Below, one piece after another: positions 34,686 through 47,030 of a stretch of DNA of 64,000 nt. Source of the DNA: Henricia sp. BOLD:AAB3569 (Eukaryota; Echinodermata; Asteroidea; Spinulosida; Echinasteridae); NCBI GenBank assembly GCA_037783545.1, contig JBBELK010001489.1, forward strand, positions 42,103 to 106,102, read 5' to 3'. The notes under the pieces are model-generated. The model saw only the letters and a list, made by a program, of their open reading frames with translations. It had not been told where the DNA came from and made no database searches. Every line of letters begins with the position of its first letter. The first letter of the stretch is position 1. The position numbers were made by a program, and so were the translations under genes.

Positions 34686-36219
34686 GACAAATCCTAAATC
34701 CGCTCGGGAAATTCCGAGCGCATTCCAAGCATTGCTCATTATGCCATGCATACCTATGACGTAGGGCTTATTAACATATTTCAAGCCGAGCGCTGTGAAG
34801 TCTGGTACCTGTACGTACGTCTTATCAAACAGGAAAAGCACACGTTGTCGCGTCAGACAAGTCCGTGCTTTATTTGTTTTTAAAAGAAAAAATACGAAAA
34901 TGTGGTAATGGGGCCATTTTTTTCTCCAATAGATTCAACAAACTTCGGCTTTGGTTTGTCGGCCCGGCTGAACCCGTACGCACAGAAACGTGACTTTGTA
35001 TATTATTTCACCGACTGCGAAAACCGCTGGCTAGCGCTATACTCAGCCGTCGGACTAGACTGGTAACTATTATAAATGCGTCCTATCAGCCTATAGAAAA
35101 AAATAGTTTAACTTCGTGTTTTCGAAGAAAAAAACATGATTTATTTTACTACTAAAATCACGTTTTCTCGCCAAATTTAAACGTTCGGCATGAAGAATCA
35201 GTGGCAAACGTGTATACAAAAATGTTATGATTTGTTTTTAACAAAAGGTCATGCCTATTTGTTTCTGTAAATGATCGACGTCTCGCACCAATTTGGGAAA
35301 AATCAAAAGTTCAATTATGAATTAAAATGATTCTCCAGCTACACACAAGTTACAACAGATTTTATAAATACTTTGGTTGCAAAAATTGACCAAGCGGTTG
35401 CTGTGTTATGCTTGGTACAGTTCGTCCATCTCCGTGCGTGACCACTAAAAATCGTGACGCTGGCAAAGGGCAGGCTTCAATTTGTGGGCGACAAACAGCA
35501 CCCGTAGCACACGTTTATTATAATACAATTTTAAACAAATACGAACAAGTATCCCCATGAACAGTAGACAGTTTCACAAATCTGTCTGGCAAACACGAAC
35601 CTGGACACGATCGCATTTCTTTTATTTTGGTAAGTATTTAGCAGGCATCGCAGTTTCATTATTTCCTCAGTGTCCCGCACACGCAAAATTCTGCAAAATG
35701 TGTGCAATGCCGTGCGCGGCTCGCACAGAAACGGTCTCGTAATCGGTCGAAAAATTGCACTCTCTAAGAATGTAAGTAAGTCATTGTACTCGGCTAAAAC
35801 ATCGATAGGCTACTTGTACCTCATCAGATAGTGTACAACGTGTATTTGTGGCCATTTTGAGGTTGAAACTGTTGCTTTTTGGGAGCGTGTGTGGATCGGG
35901 AATTCATCGCGGGGCGCGGGCCGCGCCGGGTAAGTCTAGCTCGGCAGCGGAAAATCTGTGCCGTTCTTTTAAATGTTACGTTTATGCTTCTTCCTAATTT
36001 CTAACACACTTGTTCATGTATAACGTATATACAATTGGCTTTTTTTTGAGGATATGAGACCATGATTTTGTAGGAAGGAAATAACCCTAGCTGTGCGTGC
36101 ACAGAAAGTTGCCAGGCTGGCAGGCTCATTATGTGGAACTCTGTTGACCTCTATAATGCATATGTATAAGCTTAGGTTAGAGGTCACACAGTGTCACATA
36201 CCAACGTTCGACAAATGTT

Positions 36220-36325
36220 CCAAGACGATACTGCAGCACGGAGGTAGACTGGTTCCCTGTCCTCATAGTAGAGTGTATGGGGCGCCCTCTCGCGGCGGTC
36301 GCAGTATCGTCTTGCACCAAGACTA
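36220..36325 (-). repeat. Right terminal inverted repeat of the 1744-bp element
   Basis: This is the reverse complement of the left arm, with an extra 2 bp (CACTCTACT against CACTACT) and ATCGTC for AACGTC. Its internal hairpin ends are a better match than in the left arm. The CTCF-like motif is at 36282-36295 on the minus strand. Confidence 0.9.
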
Positions 36326-39300
36326 TCCGAATGACTGAGCATGCGCACAACTCAGGAGTACCCCAAAGAGGTGTGTACAGACAGCCACGGTTTGCGTGAG
36401 AGCAGTCAGGAAGCCTCAACCCAGTTTTTTCTAAACTTTGAAATTTCTCTGCCATTTCCCGGCGAAAGTCTGTCAATTTTTTATGACAAGTGCGCAATAT
36501 AGAGAGTTTAGGGCATGCAAAATTTGAAGTTCGTCGGAACATTTTTCGACCTCCAAATTTGCCGACGTTTGGACCACACTTTGACCAAATTGCCGAGCCA
36601 AACTGCGGTGCGTTAACGACAGTCCGAATGACTGAGCATGCGCACAACTCAGGAGTACCCCAAAGAGGTGTGTACAGACAGCCACGGTTTGCGTGAGAGC
36701 AGTCAGGAAGCCTCAACCCAGTTTTTTCTAAACTTTGAAATTTCTCTGCCATTTCCCGGCGAAAGTCTGTCAATTTTTTATGACAAGTGCGCAATATAGA
36801 GAGTTTAGGGCATGCAAAATTTGAAGTTCGTCGGAACATTTTTCGACCTCCAAATTTGCCGACGTTTGGACCACACTTTGACCAAATTGCCGAGCCAAAC
36901 TGCGGTGCGTTAACGACAGTCCGAATGACTGAGCATGCGCACAACTCAGGAGTACCCCAAAGAGGTGTGTACAGACAGCCACGGTTTGCGTGAGAGCAGT
37001 CAGGAAGCCTCAACCCAGTTTTTTCTAAACTTTGAAATTTCTCCGCCATTTCCCGGCGAAAGTCTGTCAATTTTTTTATGACAAGTGCGCAATATAGAGA
37101 GTTTAGGGCATGCAAAATTTGAAGTTCGTCGGAACATTTTTCGACCTCCAAATTTGCCGACGTTTGGACCACACTTTGACCAAATTGCCGAGCCAAACTG
37201 CGGTGCGTTAACGACAGTCCGAATGACTGAGCATGCGCACAACTCAGGAGTACCCCAAAGAGGTGTGTACAGACAGCCACGGTTTGCGTGAGAGCAGTCA
37301 GGAAGCCTCAACCCAGTTTTTTCTAAACTTTGAAATTTCTCTGCCATTTCCCGGCGAAAGTCTGTCAATTTTTTTATGACAAGTGCGCAATATAGAGAGT
37401 TTAGGGCATGCAAAATTTGAAGTTCGTCGGAACATTTTTCGACCTCCAAATTTGCCGACGTTTGGACCACACTTTGACCAAATTGCCGAGCCAAACTGCG
37501 GTGCGTTAACGACAGTCCGAATGACTGAGCATGCGCACAACTCAGGAGTACCCCAAAGAGGTGTGTACAGACAGCCACGGTTTGCGTGAGAGCAGTCAGG
37601 AAGCCTCAACCCAGTTTTTTCTAAACTTTGAAATTTCTCTGCCATTTCCCGGCGAAAGTCTGTCAATTTTTTTATGACAAGTGCGCAATATAGAGAGTTC
37701 AGGGCATGCAAAATTTGAAGTTCGTCGGAACATTTTTCGACCTCCAAATTTGCCGACGTTTGGACCACACTTTGACCAAATTGCCGAGCCAAACTGCGGT
37801 GCGTTAACGACAGTCCGAATGACTGAGCATGCGCACAACTCAGGAGTACCCCAAAGAGGTGTGTACAGACAGCCACGGTTTGCGTGAGAGCAGTCAGGAA
37901 GCCTCAACCCAGTTTTTTCTAAACTTTGAAATTTCTCTGCCATTTCCCGGCGAAAGTCTGTCAATTTTTTATGACAAGTGCGCAATATAGAGAGTTTAGG
38001 GCATGCAAAATTTGAAGTTCGTCGGAACATTTTTCGACCTCCAAATTTGCCGACGTTTGGACCACACTTTGACCAAATTGCCGAGCCAAACTGCGGTGCG
38101 TTAACGACAGTCCGAATGACTGAGCATGCGCACAACTCAGGAGTACCCCAAAGAGGTGTGTACATACAGCCACGGTTTGCGTGAGAGCAGTCAGGAAGCC
38201 TCAACCAATTTTTTTCTAAACTTTGAAATTTCTCTGCCATTTCCCGGCGAAAGTCTGTCAATTTTTTATGACAAGTGCGCAATATAGAGAGTTTAGGGCA
38301 TGCAAAATTTGAAGTTCGTCGGAACATTTTTCGACCTCCAAATTTGCCGACGTTTGGACCACACTTTGACCAAATTGCCGAGCCAAACTGCGGTGCGTTA
38401 ACGACAGTCCGAATGACTGAGCATGCGCACAACTCAGGAGTACCCCAAAGAGGTGTGTACAGACAGCCACGGTTTGCGTGAGAGCAGTCAGGAAGCCTCA
38501 ACCCAGTTTTTTCTAAACTTTGAAATTTCTCTGCCATTTCCCGGCGAAAGTCTGTCAATTTTTTATGACAAGTGCGCAATATAGAGAGTTTAGGGCATGC
38601 AAAATTTGAAGTTCGTCGGAACATTTTTCGACCTCCAAATTTGCCGACGTTTGGACCACACTTTGACCAAATTGCCGAGCCAAACTGCGGTGCGTTAACG
38701 ACAGTCCGAATGACTGAGCATGCGCACAACTCAGGAGTACCCCAAAGAGGTGTGTACAGACAGCCACGGTTTGCGTGAGAGCAGTCAGGAAGCCTCAACC
38801 CATTTTTTTCTAAACTTTGAAATTTCTCTGCCATTTCACGGCGAAAGTCTGTCAATTTGTTATGACAAGTGCGCAATATAGAGAGTTTAGGGCATGCAAA
38901 ATTTGAAGTTCGTCGGAACATTTTTCGACCTCCAAATTTGCCGACGTTTGGACCACACTTTGACCAAATTGCCGAGCCAAACTGCGGTGCGTTAACGACA
39001 GTCCGAATGACTGAGCATGCGCACAACTCAGGAGTACCCCAAAGAGGTGTGTACAGACAGCCACGGTTTGCGTGAGAGCAGTCAGGAAGCCTCAACCCAG
39101 TTTTTTCTAAACTTTGAAATTTCTCTGCCATTTCCCGGCGAAAGTCTGTCAATTTTTTTATGACAAGTGCGCAATATAGAGAGTTTAGGGCATGCAAAAT
39201 TTGAAGTTCGTCGGAACATTTTTCGACCTCCAAATTTGCCGACGTTTGGACCAAACTTTGACCAAATTGCCGAGCCAAACTGCGGTGCGTTAACGACAGT

Positions 39301-42300
39301 CCGAATGACTGAGCATGCGCACAACTCAGGAGTACCCCAAAGAGGTGTGTACAGACAGCCACGGTTTGCGTGAGAGCAGTCAGGAAGCCTCAACCCAGTT
39401 TTTTCTAAACTTTGAAATTTCTCTGCCATTTCCCGGCGAAAGTCTGTCAATTTTTTTATGACAAGTGCGCAATATAGAGAGTTTAGGGCATGCAAAATTT
39501 GAAGTTCGTCGGAACATTTTTCGACCTCCAAATTTGCCGACGTTTGGACCACACTTTGACCAAATTGCCGAGCCAAACTGCGGTGCGTTAACGACAGTCC
39601 GAATGACTGAGCATGCGCACAACTCAGGAGTACCCCAAAGAGGTGTGTACAGACAGCCACGGTTTGCGTGAGAGCAGTCAGGAAGCCTCAACCCAGTTTT
39701 TTCTAAACTTTGAAATTTCTCTGCCATTTCCCGGCGAAAGTCTGTCAATTTTTTATGACAAGTGCGCAATATAGAGAGTTTAGGGCATGCACAATTTGAA
39801 GTTCGTCGGAACATTTTTCGACCTCCAAATTTGCCGACGTTTGGACCACACTTTGACCAAATTGCCGAGCCAAACTGCGGTGCGTTAACGACAGTCCGAA
39901 TGACTGAGCAAGCGCACAACTCAGGAGTACCCCAAAGAGGTGTGTACAGACAGCCACGGTTTGCGTGAGAGCAGTCAGGAAGCCTCAACCCAGTTTTTCT
40001 AAACTTTGAAATTTCTCTGCCATTTCCCGGCGAAAGTCTGTCAATTTTTTATGACAAGTGCGCAATATAGAGAGTTTAGGGCATGCACAATTTGAAGTTC
40101 GTCGGAACATTTTTCGACCTCCAAATTTGCCAACGTTTGGACCACACTTTGACCAAATTGCCGAGCCAAACTGCGGTGCGTTAACGACAGTCCGAATGAC
40201 TGAGCATGCGCACAACTCAGGAGTACCCCCAAAGAGGTGTGTACAGACAGCCACGGTTTGCGTGAGAGCAGTCAGGAAGCCTCAACCCAGTTTTTTCTAA
40301 ACTTTGAAATTTCTCTGCCATTTCCCGGCGAAAGTCTGTCAATTTTTTATGACAAGTGCGCAATATAGAGAGTTTAGGGCATGCAAAATTTGAAGTTCGT
40401 CGGAACATTTTTCGACCTCCAAATTTGCCGACGTTTGGACCACACTTTGACCAAATTGCCGAGCCAAACTGCGGTGCGTTAACGACAGTCCGAATGACTG
40501 AGCATGCGCACAACTCAGGAGTACCCCCAAAGAGGTGTGTACAGACAGCCACGGTTTGCGTGAGAGCAGTCAGGAAGACTCAACCCAGTTTTTTCTAAAT
40601 TTTGAAATTTCTCTGCCATTTCCCGGCGAAAGTCTGTCAATTTTTTATGACAAGTGCGCAATATAGAGAGTTTAGGGCATGCAAAATTTGAAGTTCGTCG
40701 GAACATTTTTCGACCTCCAAATTTGCCGACGTTTGGACCACACTTTGACCAAATTGCCGAGCCAAACTGCGGTGCGTTAACGACAGTCCGAATGACTGAG
40801 CATGCGCACAACTCAGGAGTACCCCAAAGAGGTGTGTACAGACAGCCACGGTTTGCGTGAGAGCAGTCAGGAAGCCTCAACCCAGTTTTTTCTAAACTGT
40901 GAAATTTCTCTGCCATTTCCCGGCGAAAGTCTGTCAATTTTTTATGACAAGTGCGCAATATAGAGAGTTTAGGGCATGCAAAATGTGAAGTTCGTCGGAA
41001 CATTTTTCGACCTCCAAATTTGCCGACGTTTGGACCACACTTTGACCAAATTGCCGAGCCAAACTGCGGTGCGTTAACGACAGTCCGAATGACTGAGCAT
41101 GCGCACAACTCAGGAGTACCCCAAAGAGGTGTGTACAGACAGCCACGGTTTGCGTGAGAGCAGTCAGGAAGCCTCAACCCAGTTTTTTCTAAACTTTGAA
41201 ATTTCTCTGCCATTTCCCGGCGAAAGTCTGTCAATTTTTTATGACAAGTGCGCAATATAGAGAGTTTAGGGCATGCAAAATTTGAAGTTCGTCGGAACAT
41301 TTTTCGACCTCCAAATTTGCCGACGTTTGGACCACACTTTGACCAAATTGCCGAGCCAAACTGCGGTGCGTTAACGACAGTCCGAATGACTGAGCATGCG
41401 CACAACTCAGGAGTACCCCAAAGAGGTGTGTACAGACAGCCACGGTTTGCGTGAGAGCAGTCAGGAAGCCTCAACCCAGTTTTTTCTAAACTTTGAAATT
41501 TCTCTGCCATTTCCCGGCGAAAGTCTGTCAATTTTTTATGACAAGTGCGCAATATAGAGAGTTTAGGGCATGCAAAATTTGAAGTTCGTCGGAACATTTT
41601 TCGACCTCCAAATTTGCCGACGTTTGGACCACACTTTGACCAAATTGCCGAGCCAAACTGCGGTGCGTTAACGACAGTCCGAATGACTGAGCAAGCGCAC
41701 AACTCAGGAGTACCCCAAAGAGGTGTGTACAGACAGCCACGGTTTGCGTGAGAGCAGTCAGGAAGCCTCAACCCAGTTTTTCTAAACTTTGAAATTTCTC
41801 TGCCATTTCCCGGCGAAAGTCTGTCAATTTTTTATGACAAGTGCGCAATATAGAGAGTTTAGGGCATGCACAATTTGAAGTTCGTCGGAACATTTTTCGA
41901 CCTCCAAATTTGCCAACGTTTGGACCACACTTTGACCAAATTGCCGAGCCAAACTGCGGTGCGTTAACGACAGTCCGAATGACTGAGCATGCGCACAACT
42001 CAGGAGTACCCCCAAAGAGGTGTGTACAGACAGCCACGGTTTGCGTGAGAGCAGTCAGGAAGCCTCAACCCAGTTTTTTCTAAACTTTGAAATTTCTCTG
42101 CCATTTCCCGGCGAAAGTCTGTCAATTTTTTATGACAAGTGCGCAATATAGAGAGTTTAGGGCATGCAAAATTTGAAGTTCGTCGGAACATTTTTCGACC
42201 TCCAAATTTGCCGACGTTTGGACCACACTTTGACCAAATTGCCGAGCCAAACTGCGGTGCGTTAACGACAGTCCGAATGACTGAGCATGCGCACAACTCA

Positions 42301-45300
42301 GGAGTACCCCCAAAGAGGTGTGTACAGACAGCCACGGTTTGCGTGAGAGCAGTCAGGAAGACTCAACCCAGTTTTTTCTAAATTTTGAAATTTCTCTGCC
42401 ATTTCCCGGCGAAAGTCTGTCAATTTTTTATGACAAGTGCGCAATATAGAGAGTTTAGGGCATGCAAAATTTGAAGTTCGTCGGAACATTTTTCGACCTC
42501 CAAATTTGCCGACGTTTGGACCACACTTTGACCAAATTGCCGAGCCAAACTGCGGTGCGTTAACGACAGTCCGAATGACTGAGCATGCGCACAACTCAGG
42601 AGTACCCCAAAGAGGTGTGTACAGACAGCCACGGTTTGCGTGAGAGCAGTCAGGAAGCCTCAACCCAGTTTTTTCTAAACTGTGAAATTTCTCTGCCATT
42701 TCCCGGCGAAAGTCTGTCAATTTTTTATGACAAGTGCGCAATATAGAGAGTTTAGGGCATGCAAAATGTGAAGTTCGTCGGAACATTTTTCGACCTCCAA
42801 ATTTGCCGACGTTTGGACCACACTTTGACCAAATTGCCGAGCCAAACTGCGGTGCGTTAACGACAGTCCGAATGACTGAGCATGCGCACAACTCAGGAGT
42901 ACCCCAAAGAGGTGTGTACAGACAGCCACGGTTTGCGTGAGAGCAGTCAGGAAGCCTCAACCCAGTTTTTTCTAAACTTTGAAATTTCTCTGCCATTTCC
43001 CGGCGAAAGTCTGTCAATTTTTTATGACAAGTGCGCAATATAGAGAGTTTAGGGCATGCAAAATTTGAAGTTCGTCGGAACATTTTTCGACCTCCAAATT
43101 TGCCGACGTTTGGACCACACTTTGACCAAATTGCCGAGCCAAACTGCGGTGCGTTAACGACAGTCCGAATGACTGAGCATGCGCACAACTCAGGAGTACC
43201 CCAAAGAGGTGTGTACAGACAGCCACGGTTTGCGTGAGAGCAGTCAGGAAGCCTCAACCCAGTTTTTTCTAAACTTTGAAATTTCTCTGCCATTTCCCGG
43301 CGAAAGTCTGTCAATTTGTTATGACAAGTGCGCAATATAGAGAGTTTAGGGCATGCAAAATTTGAAGTTCGTCGGAACATTTTTCGACCTCCAAATTTGC
43401 CGACGTTTGGACCACACTTTGACCAAATTGCCGAGCCAAACTGCGGTGCGTTAACGACAGTCCGAATGACTGAGCATGCGCACAACTCAGGAGTACCCCA
43501 AAGAGGTGTGTACAGACAGCCACGGTTTGCGTGAGAGCAGTCAGGAAGCCTCAACCCAGTTTTTTCTAAACTTTGAAATTTCTCTGCCATTTCCTGGCGA
43601 AAGTCTGTCAATTTTTTATGACAAGTGCGCAATATAGAGAGTTTAGGGCATGCAAAATTTGAAGTTCGTCGGAACATTTTTCGACCTCCAAATTTGCCGA
43701 CGTTTGGACCACACTTTGACCAAATTGCCGAGACAAACTGCGGTGCGTTAACGACAGTCCGAATGACTGAGCATGCGCACAACTCAGGAGTACCCCAAAG
43801 AGGTGTGTACAGACAGCCACGGTTTGCGTGAGAGCAGTCAGGAAGCCTCAACCCAGTTTTTTTCTAAACTTTGAAATTTCTCTGCCATTTCCCGGCGAAA
43901 GTCTGTCAATTTTTTATGACAAGTGCGCAATATAGAGAGTTTAGGGCATGCAAAATTTGAAGTTCGTCGGAACATTTTTCGACCTCCAAATTTGCCGACG
44001 TTTGGACCACACTTTGACCAAATTGCCGAGCCAAACTGCGGTGCGTTAACGACAGTCCGAATGACTGAGCATGCGCACAACTCAGGAGTACCCCAAAGAG
44101 GTGTGTACAGACAGCCACGGTTTGCGTGAGAGCAGTCAGGAAGCCTCAACCCAGTTTTTTCTAAACTTTGAAATTTCTCTGCCATTTCCCGGCGAAAGTC
44201 TGTCAATTTTTTATGACAAGTGCGCAATATAGAGAGTTTAGGGCATGCAAAATTTGAAGTTCGTCGGAACATTTTTCGACCTCCAAATTTGCCGACGTTT
44301 GGACCACACTTTGACCAAATTGCCGAGCCAAACTGCGGTGCGTTAACGACAGTCCGAATGACTGAGCATGCGCACAACTCAGGAGTACCCCAAAGAGGTG
44401 TGTACAGACAGCCACGGTTTGCGTGAGAGCAGTCAGGAAGCCTCAACCCAGTTTTTTCTAAACTTTGAAATTTCTCTGCCATTTCCCGGCGAAAGTCTCT
44501 CAATTTGTTATGACAAGTGCGCAATATAGAGAGTTTAGGGCATTCCAAATTTGAAGTTCGTCGGAACATTTTTCGACCTCCAAATTTGCCGACGTTTGGA
44601 CCACACTTTGACCAAATTGCCGAGCCAAACTGCGGTGCGTTAACGACAGTCCGAATGACTGAGCATGCGCACAACTCAGGAGTACCCCAAAGAGGTGTGT
44701 ACAGACAGCCACGGTTTGCGTGAGAGCAGTCAGGAAGCCTCAACCCAGTTTTTTTTCTAAACTTTGAAATTTCTCTGCCATTTCCCGGCGAAAGTCTGTC
44801 AATTTTTTATGACAAGTGCGCAATATAGAGAGTTTAGGGCATTCAAAATTTGAAGTTCGTCGGAACATTTTTCGACCTCCAAATTTGCCGACGTTTGGAC
44901 CACACTTTGACCAAATTGCCGAGCCAAACTGCGGTGCGTTAACGACAGTCCGAATGACTGAGCATGCGCACAACTCAGGAGTACCCCAAAGAGGTGTGTA
45001 CAGACAGCCACGGTTTGCGTGAGAGCAGTCAGGAAGCCTCAACCCAGTTTTTTTCTAAACTTTGAAATTTCTCTGCCATTTCCCGGCGAAAGTCTGTCAA
45101 TTTTTTATGACAAGTGCGCAATATAGAGAGTTTAGGGCATGCAAAATTTGAAGTTCGTCGGAACATTTTTCGAACTCCAAATTTGCCGACGTTTGGACCA
45201 CACTTTGACCAAATTGCCGAGCCAAACTGCGGTGCGTTAACGACAGTCCGAATGACTGAGCATGCGCACAACTCAGGAGTACCCCAAAGAGGTGTGTACA

Positions 45301-46166
45301 GACAGCCACGGTTTGCGTGAGAGCAGTCAGGAAGCCTCAACCCAGTTTTTTCTAAACTTTGAAATTTCTCTGCCATTTCCCGGCGAAAGTCTGTCAATTT
45401 TTTATGACAAGTGCGCAATATAGAGAGTTTAGGGCATGCAAAATTTGAAGTTCGTCGGAACATTTTTCGACCTCCAAATTTGCAGACGTTTGGACCACAC
45501 TTTGACCAAATTGCCGAGCCAAACTGCGGTGCGTTAACGACAGTCCGAATGACTGAGCATGCGCACAACTCAGGAGTACCCCAAAGAGGTGTGTACAGAC
45601 AGCCACGGTTTGCGTGAGAGCAGTCAGGAAGCCTCAACCCAGTTTTTTCTAAACTTTGAAATTTCTCTGCCATTTCCCGGCGAAAGTCTGTCAATTTTTT
45701 ATGACAAGTGCGCAATATAGAGAGTTTAGGGCATGCAAAATTTGAAGTTCGTCGGAACATTTTTCGACCTCCAAATTTGCCGACGTTTGGACCACACTTT
45801 GACCAAATTGCCGAGCCAAACTGCGGTGCGTTAACGACAGTCCGAATGACTGAGCATGCGCACAACTCAGGAGTACCCCAAAGAGGTGTGTACAGACAGC
45901 CACGGTTTGCGTGAGAGCAGTCAGGAAGCCTCAACCCAGTTTTTTCTAAACTTTGAAATTTCTCTGCCATTTCCCGGCGAAAGTCTGTCAATTTTTTATG
46001 ACAAGTGCGCAATATAGAGAGTTTAGGGCATGCAAAATTTGAAGTTCGTCGGAACATTTTTCGAACTCCAAATTTGCCGACGTTTGGACCACACTTTGAC
46101 CAAATTGCCGAGCCAAACTGCGGTGCGTTAACGACAGTCCGAATGACTGAGCATGCGCACAACTCA
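36326..46166. repeat. 297-bp satellite array, segment 3 (about 33 monomers)
   Basis: The satellite resumes with the duplicated TCCGAATGA and the remainder of the interrupted monomer. Variants that mark sub-blocks include seven T in the second T-run (37073, 37371, 37670), GCACAATTTG with GAGCAAGCG (39.8 kb), ACCCCCAAAG (40.2-40.5 kb and 42.0-42.3 kb), AAACTGTGAAA with AAAATGTG, and TTCGAACTCC (45171, 46063). It is interrupted after ...CACAACTCA at 46166 by the PIF/Harbinger-like element. Confidence 0.98.
39985..43550. repeat. 1783-bp six-monomer higher-order repeat, two copies (third copy near 51.1 kb)
   Basis: A run recurs at offset 1783 (40058 to 41841, 40356 to 42139, 40654 to 42437, 40951 to 42734). 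It consists of the 5-T/GCACAATTTG/CCAACG/CCCCC monomer, the CCCCC/GAAGACTC monomer, the AAATTTTGAAA monomer, the AAACTGTGAAA/AAAATGTG monomer, a plain monomer, and a monomer with or without GAGCAAGCG. The same series reappears at 51.1-53.07 kb, 9338 bp to the right of the second copy. It extends through the TTCCTGGCG monomer and ends there at the 727-bp unit. Confidence 0.87.
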
Positions 46167-46182
46167 GACCGTGTTTACACTT

Positions 46183-46330
46183 GATCCCGAGCTCGGGATC
46201 GAACACCGAGCTCGGGATCAGCCCCGGATCACAAATAGGTGTAAACGCTCTCGGAACCAAACTGGCCCCGGATCAGACCCCGAGATTTTGGTCTCGCGAT
46301 GGCGGAGGGTTCGATCCCGAGCTCGGGATC
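46183..46330. repeat. Cluster of GATCCCGAGCTCGGGATC palindromes
   Basis: The perfect 18-bp palindrome lies at 46183-46200 and 46313-46330. A partial copy is at 46207-46219. A one-mismatch copy (GACC ending) is at 47141-47158 in the right terminal repeat. The half-motif CTCGGGATCA recurs near 47057. Repeated palindromes at and just inside transposon ends are candidate transposase or accessory-protein binding sites. Confidence 0.85.
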
Positions 46331-46419
46331 AGTTTGCGGTTAGCTGGGCAATAAATCTTCCCCACATCCTGTTGCGGGCTAAATCGCGCGAAAATTCCAG
46401 GGAAGCCCGCCGCGCTCGT

Positions 46420-46480
46420 ATTATATACACGTGTACACGTAGTACATGTACAGTGTATATATACACGCACATGTATACCA
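46420..46480. repeat. Alternating purine-pyrimidine tract (TATACACGTGTACACGT type)
   Basis: About 60 bp of nearly strict alternation (TATATACACGTGTACACG, then TACATGTACAGTGTATATAT and ACACGCACATGTATAC). It includes ACGTGTACACGT, a perfect 12-bp palindrome, so Z-DNA or cruciform formation is possible. It is simple-sequence-like, with no coding meaning. Confidence 0.7.
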
Positions 46481-46901
46481 CTGGTTCCATGCATTGTGTG
46501 CAGGCATATATGCCTGGAAAACCCCGACGCGACTCATGTGATGCATGTGTGATGCAACGCTGAGAATCTCGATCGCTGGTGTCCGTTACGAAAACACAAC
46601 GTACTACAAACGTAATTGGTATCCTGCATTCAGCAATCTCTTTTGCGTGTCCGATACAAACTTCACACGTTGAGAAAAAGTGTTTCTGTATTTCCTCTAC
46701 TTTCTGCAACTTCTCTACTTTCTGCAACTATATCTAGCGACACTTTGTCATTATCATACAGCTTAGTTTTTAGTTGTTATATCAAGGATTTCGGAGTGTC
46801 ATTCAACGATTTCCGACATTAGCATAAGTTGACATTATTTCGTCGTGAAGAGAAGTCGACGAAGACGAAGTAGCCGAGTCGAGTTGTCTTCGTGTGAAAA
46901 G

Positions 46902-47030
46902 ATGGCAAACGAAGTTCGCGGGCGCTCGTGGAGCAACGACAAACTGGCGAAGTTTTTGGACATTTGAGCCAGCGCAGAAATAATGGCTAAACTGGACGGA
47001 ACATCTCGGAATTCTGCTGCGTTAGCTTGA
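46902..47030 (+). pseudogene. Myb/SANT-like (trihelix) domain fragment with premature stop
   Basis: From the ATG at 46902 the frame reads MANEVRGRSWSNDKLAKFLD, Ile, then TGA (46965-46967), then ASAEIMAKLDGTSRNSAA before a second TGA at 47028-47030. The pattern RxxxWS-(N/D)-(D/E)...LLxIW...I...LDGxxRN is that of the Myb/SANT-like DNA-binding domain (Myb_DNA-bind_4/MSANTD type). It is common in the accessory protein of PIF/Harbinger transposons, which carries the transposase to the nucleus and binds the element ends. The first TGA stands exactly where the conserved tryptophan (TGG) belongs, so one substitution explains it. The third helix is missing after RNSAA. It is too short and broken to act. 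A host MSANTD gene fragment is the alternative source. Confidence 0.7.

Larger units (their letters stand above)
34582..36325. mobile_element. 1744-bp non-autonomous TIR DNA transposon
   Basis: Terminal inverted repeats (34582-34685 and 36220-36325) start TAGTCTTGGTGCAAGACGAT and match over about 105 bp with one substitution and one 2-bp indel. They are flanked by a 9-bp target duplication. Long TIRs with a 9-bp duplication fit Mutator-like or Merlin-like elements best; 8-bp classes (hAT, P) fit less well. The interior (34686-36219) has no recognisable transposase: the open frames are under 100 codons and resemble nothing known to me. It is AT-rich except for a CpG-rich patch at 35909-35930 (GCGGGGCGCGGGCCGCGCCG). 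Three GTAAGT donor-like sites occur at about 35630, 35770 and 35930, possibly captured genomic sequence. Confidence 0.88.

Noticed and set aside
34563..34841. 92-codon minus frame across the left TIR, and the 61-codon plus frame at 35557-35742
   Set aside because: No similarity to transposases that I can recognise. The first includes TIR sequence and runs into the satellite; the second is short and isolated.
46153..46727. Frames of 73-136 codons in the PIF/Harbinger-like element (46153-46563 plus, 46329-46727 minus)
   Set aside because: They overlap on opposite strands, cross the palindromes and the alternating TATACACGTG tract, and show no domain. Only the SANT-like fragment at 46902 is supported.
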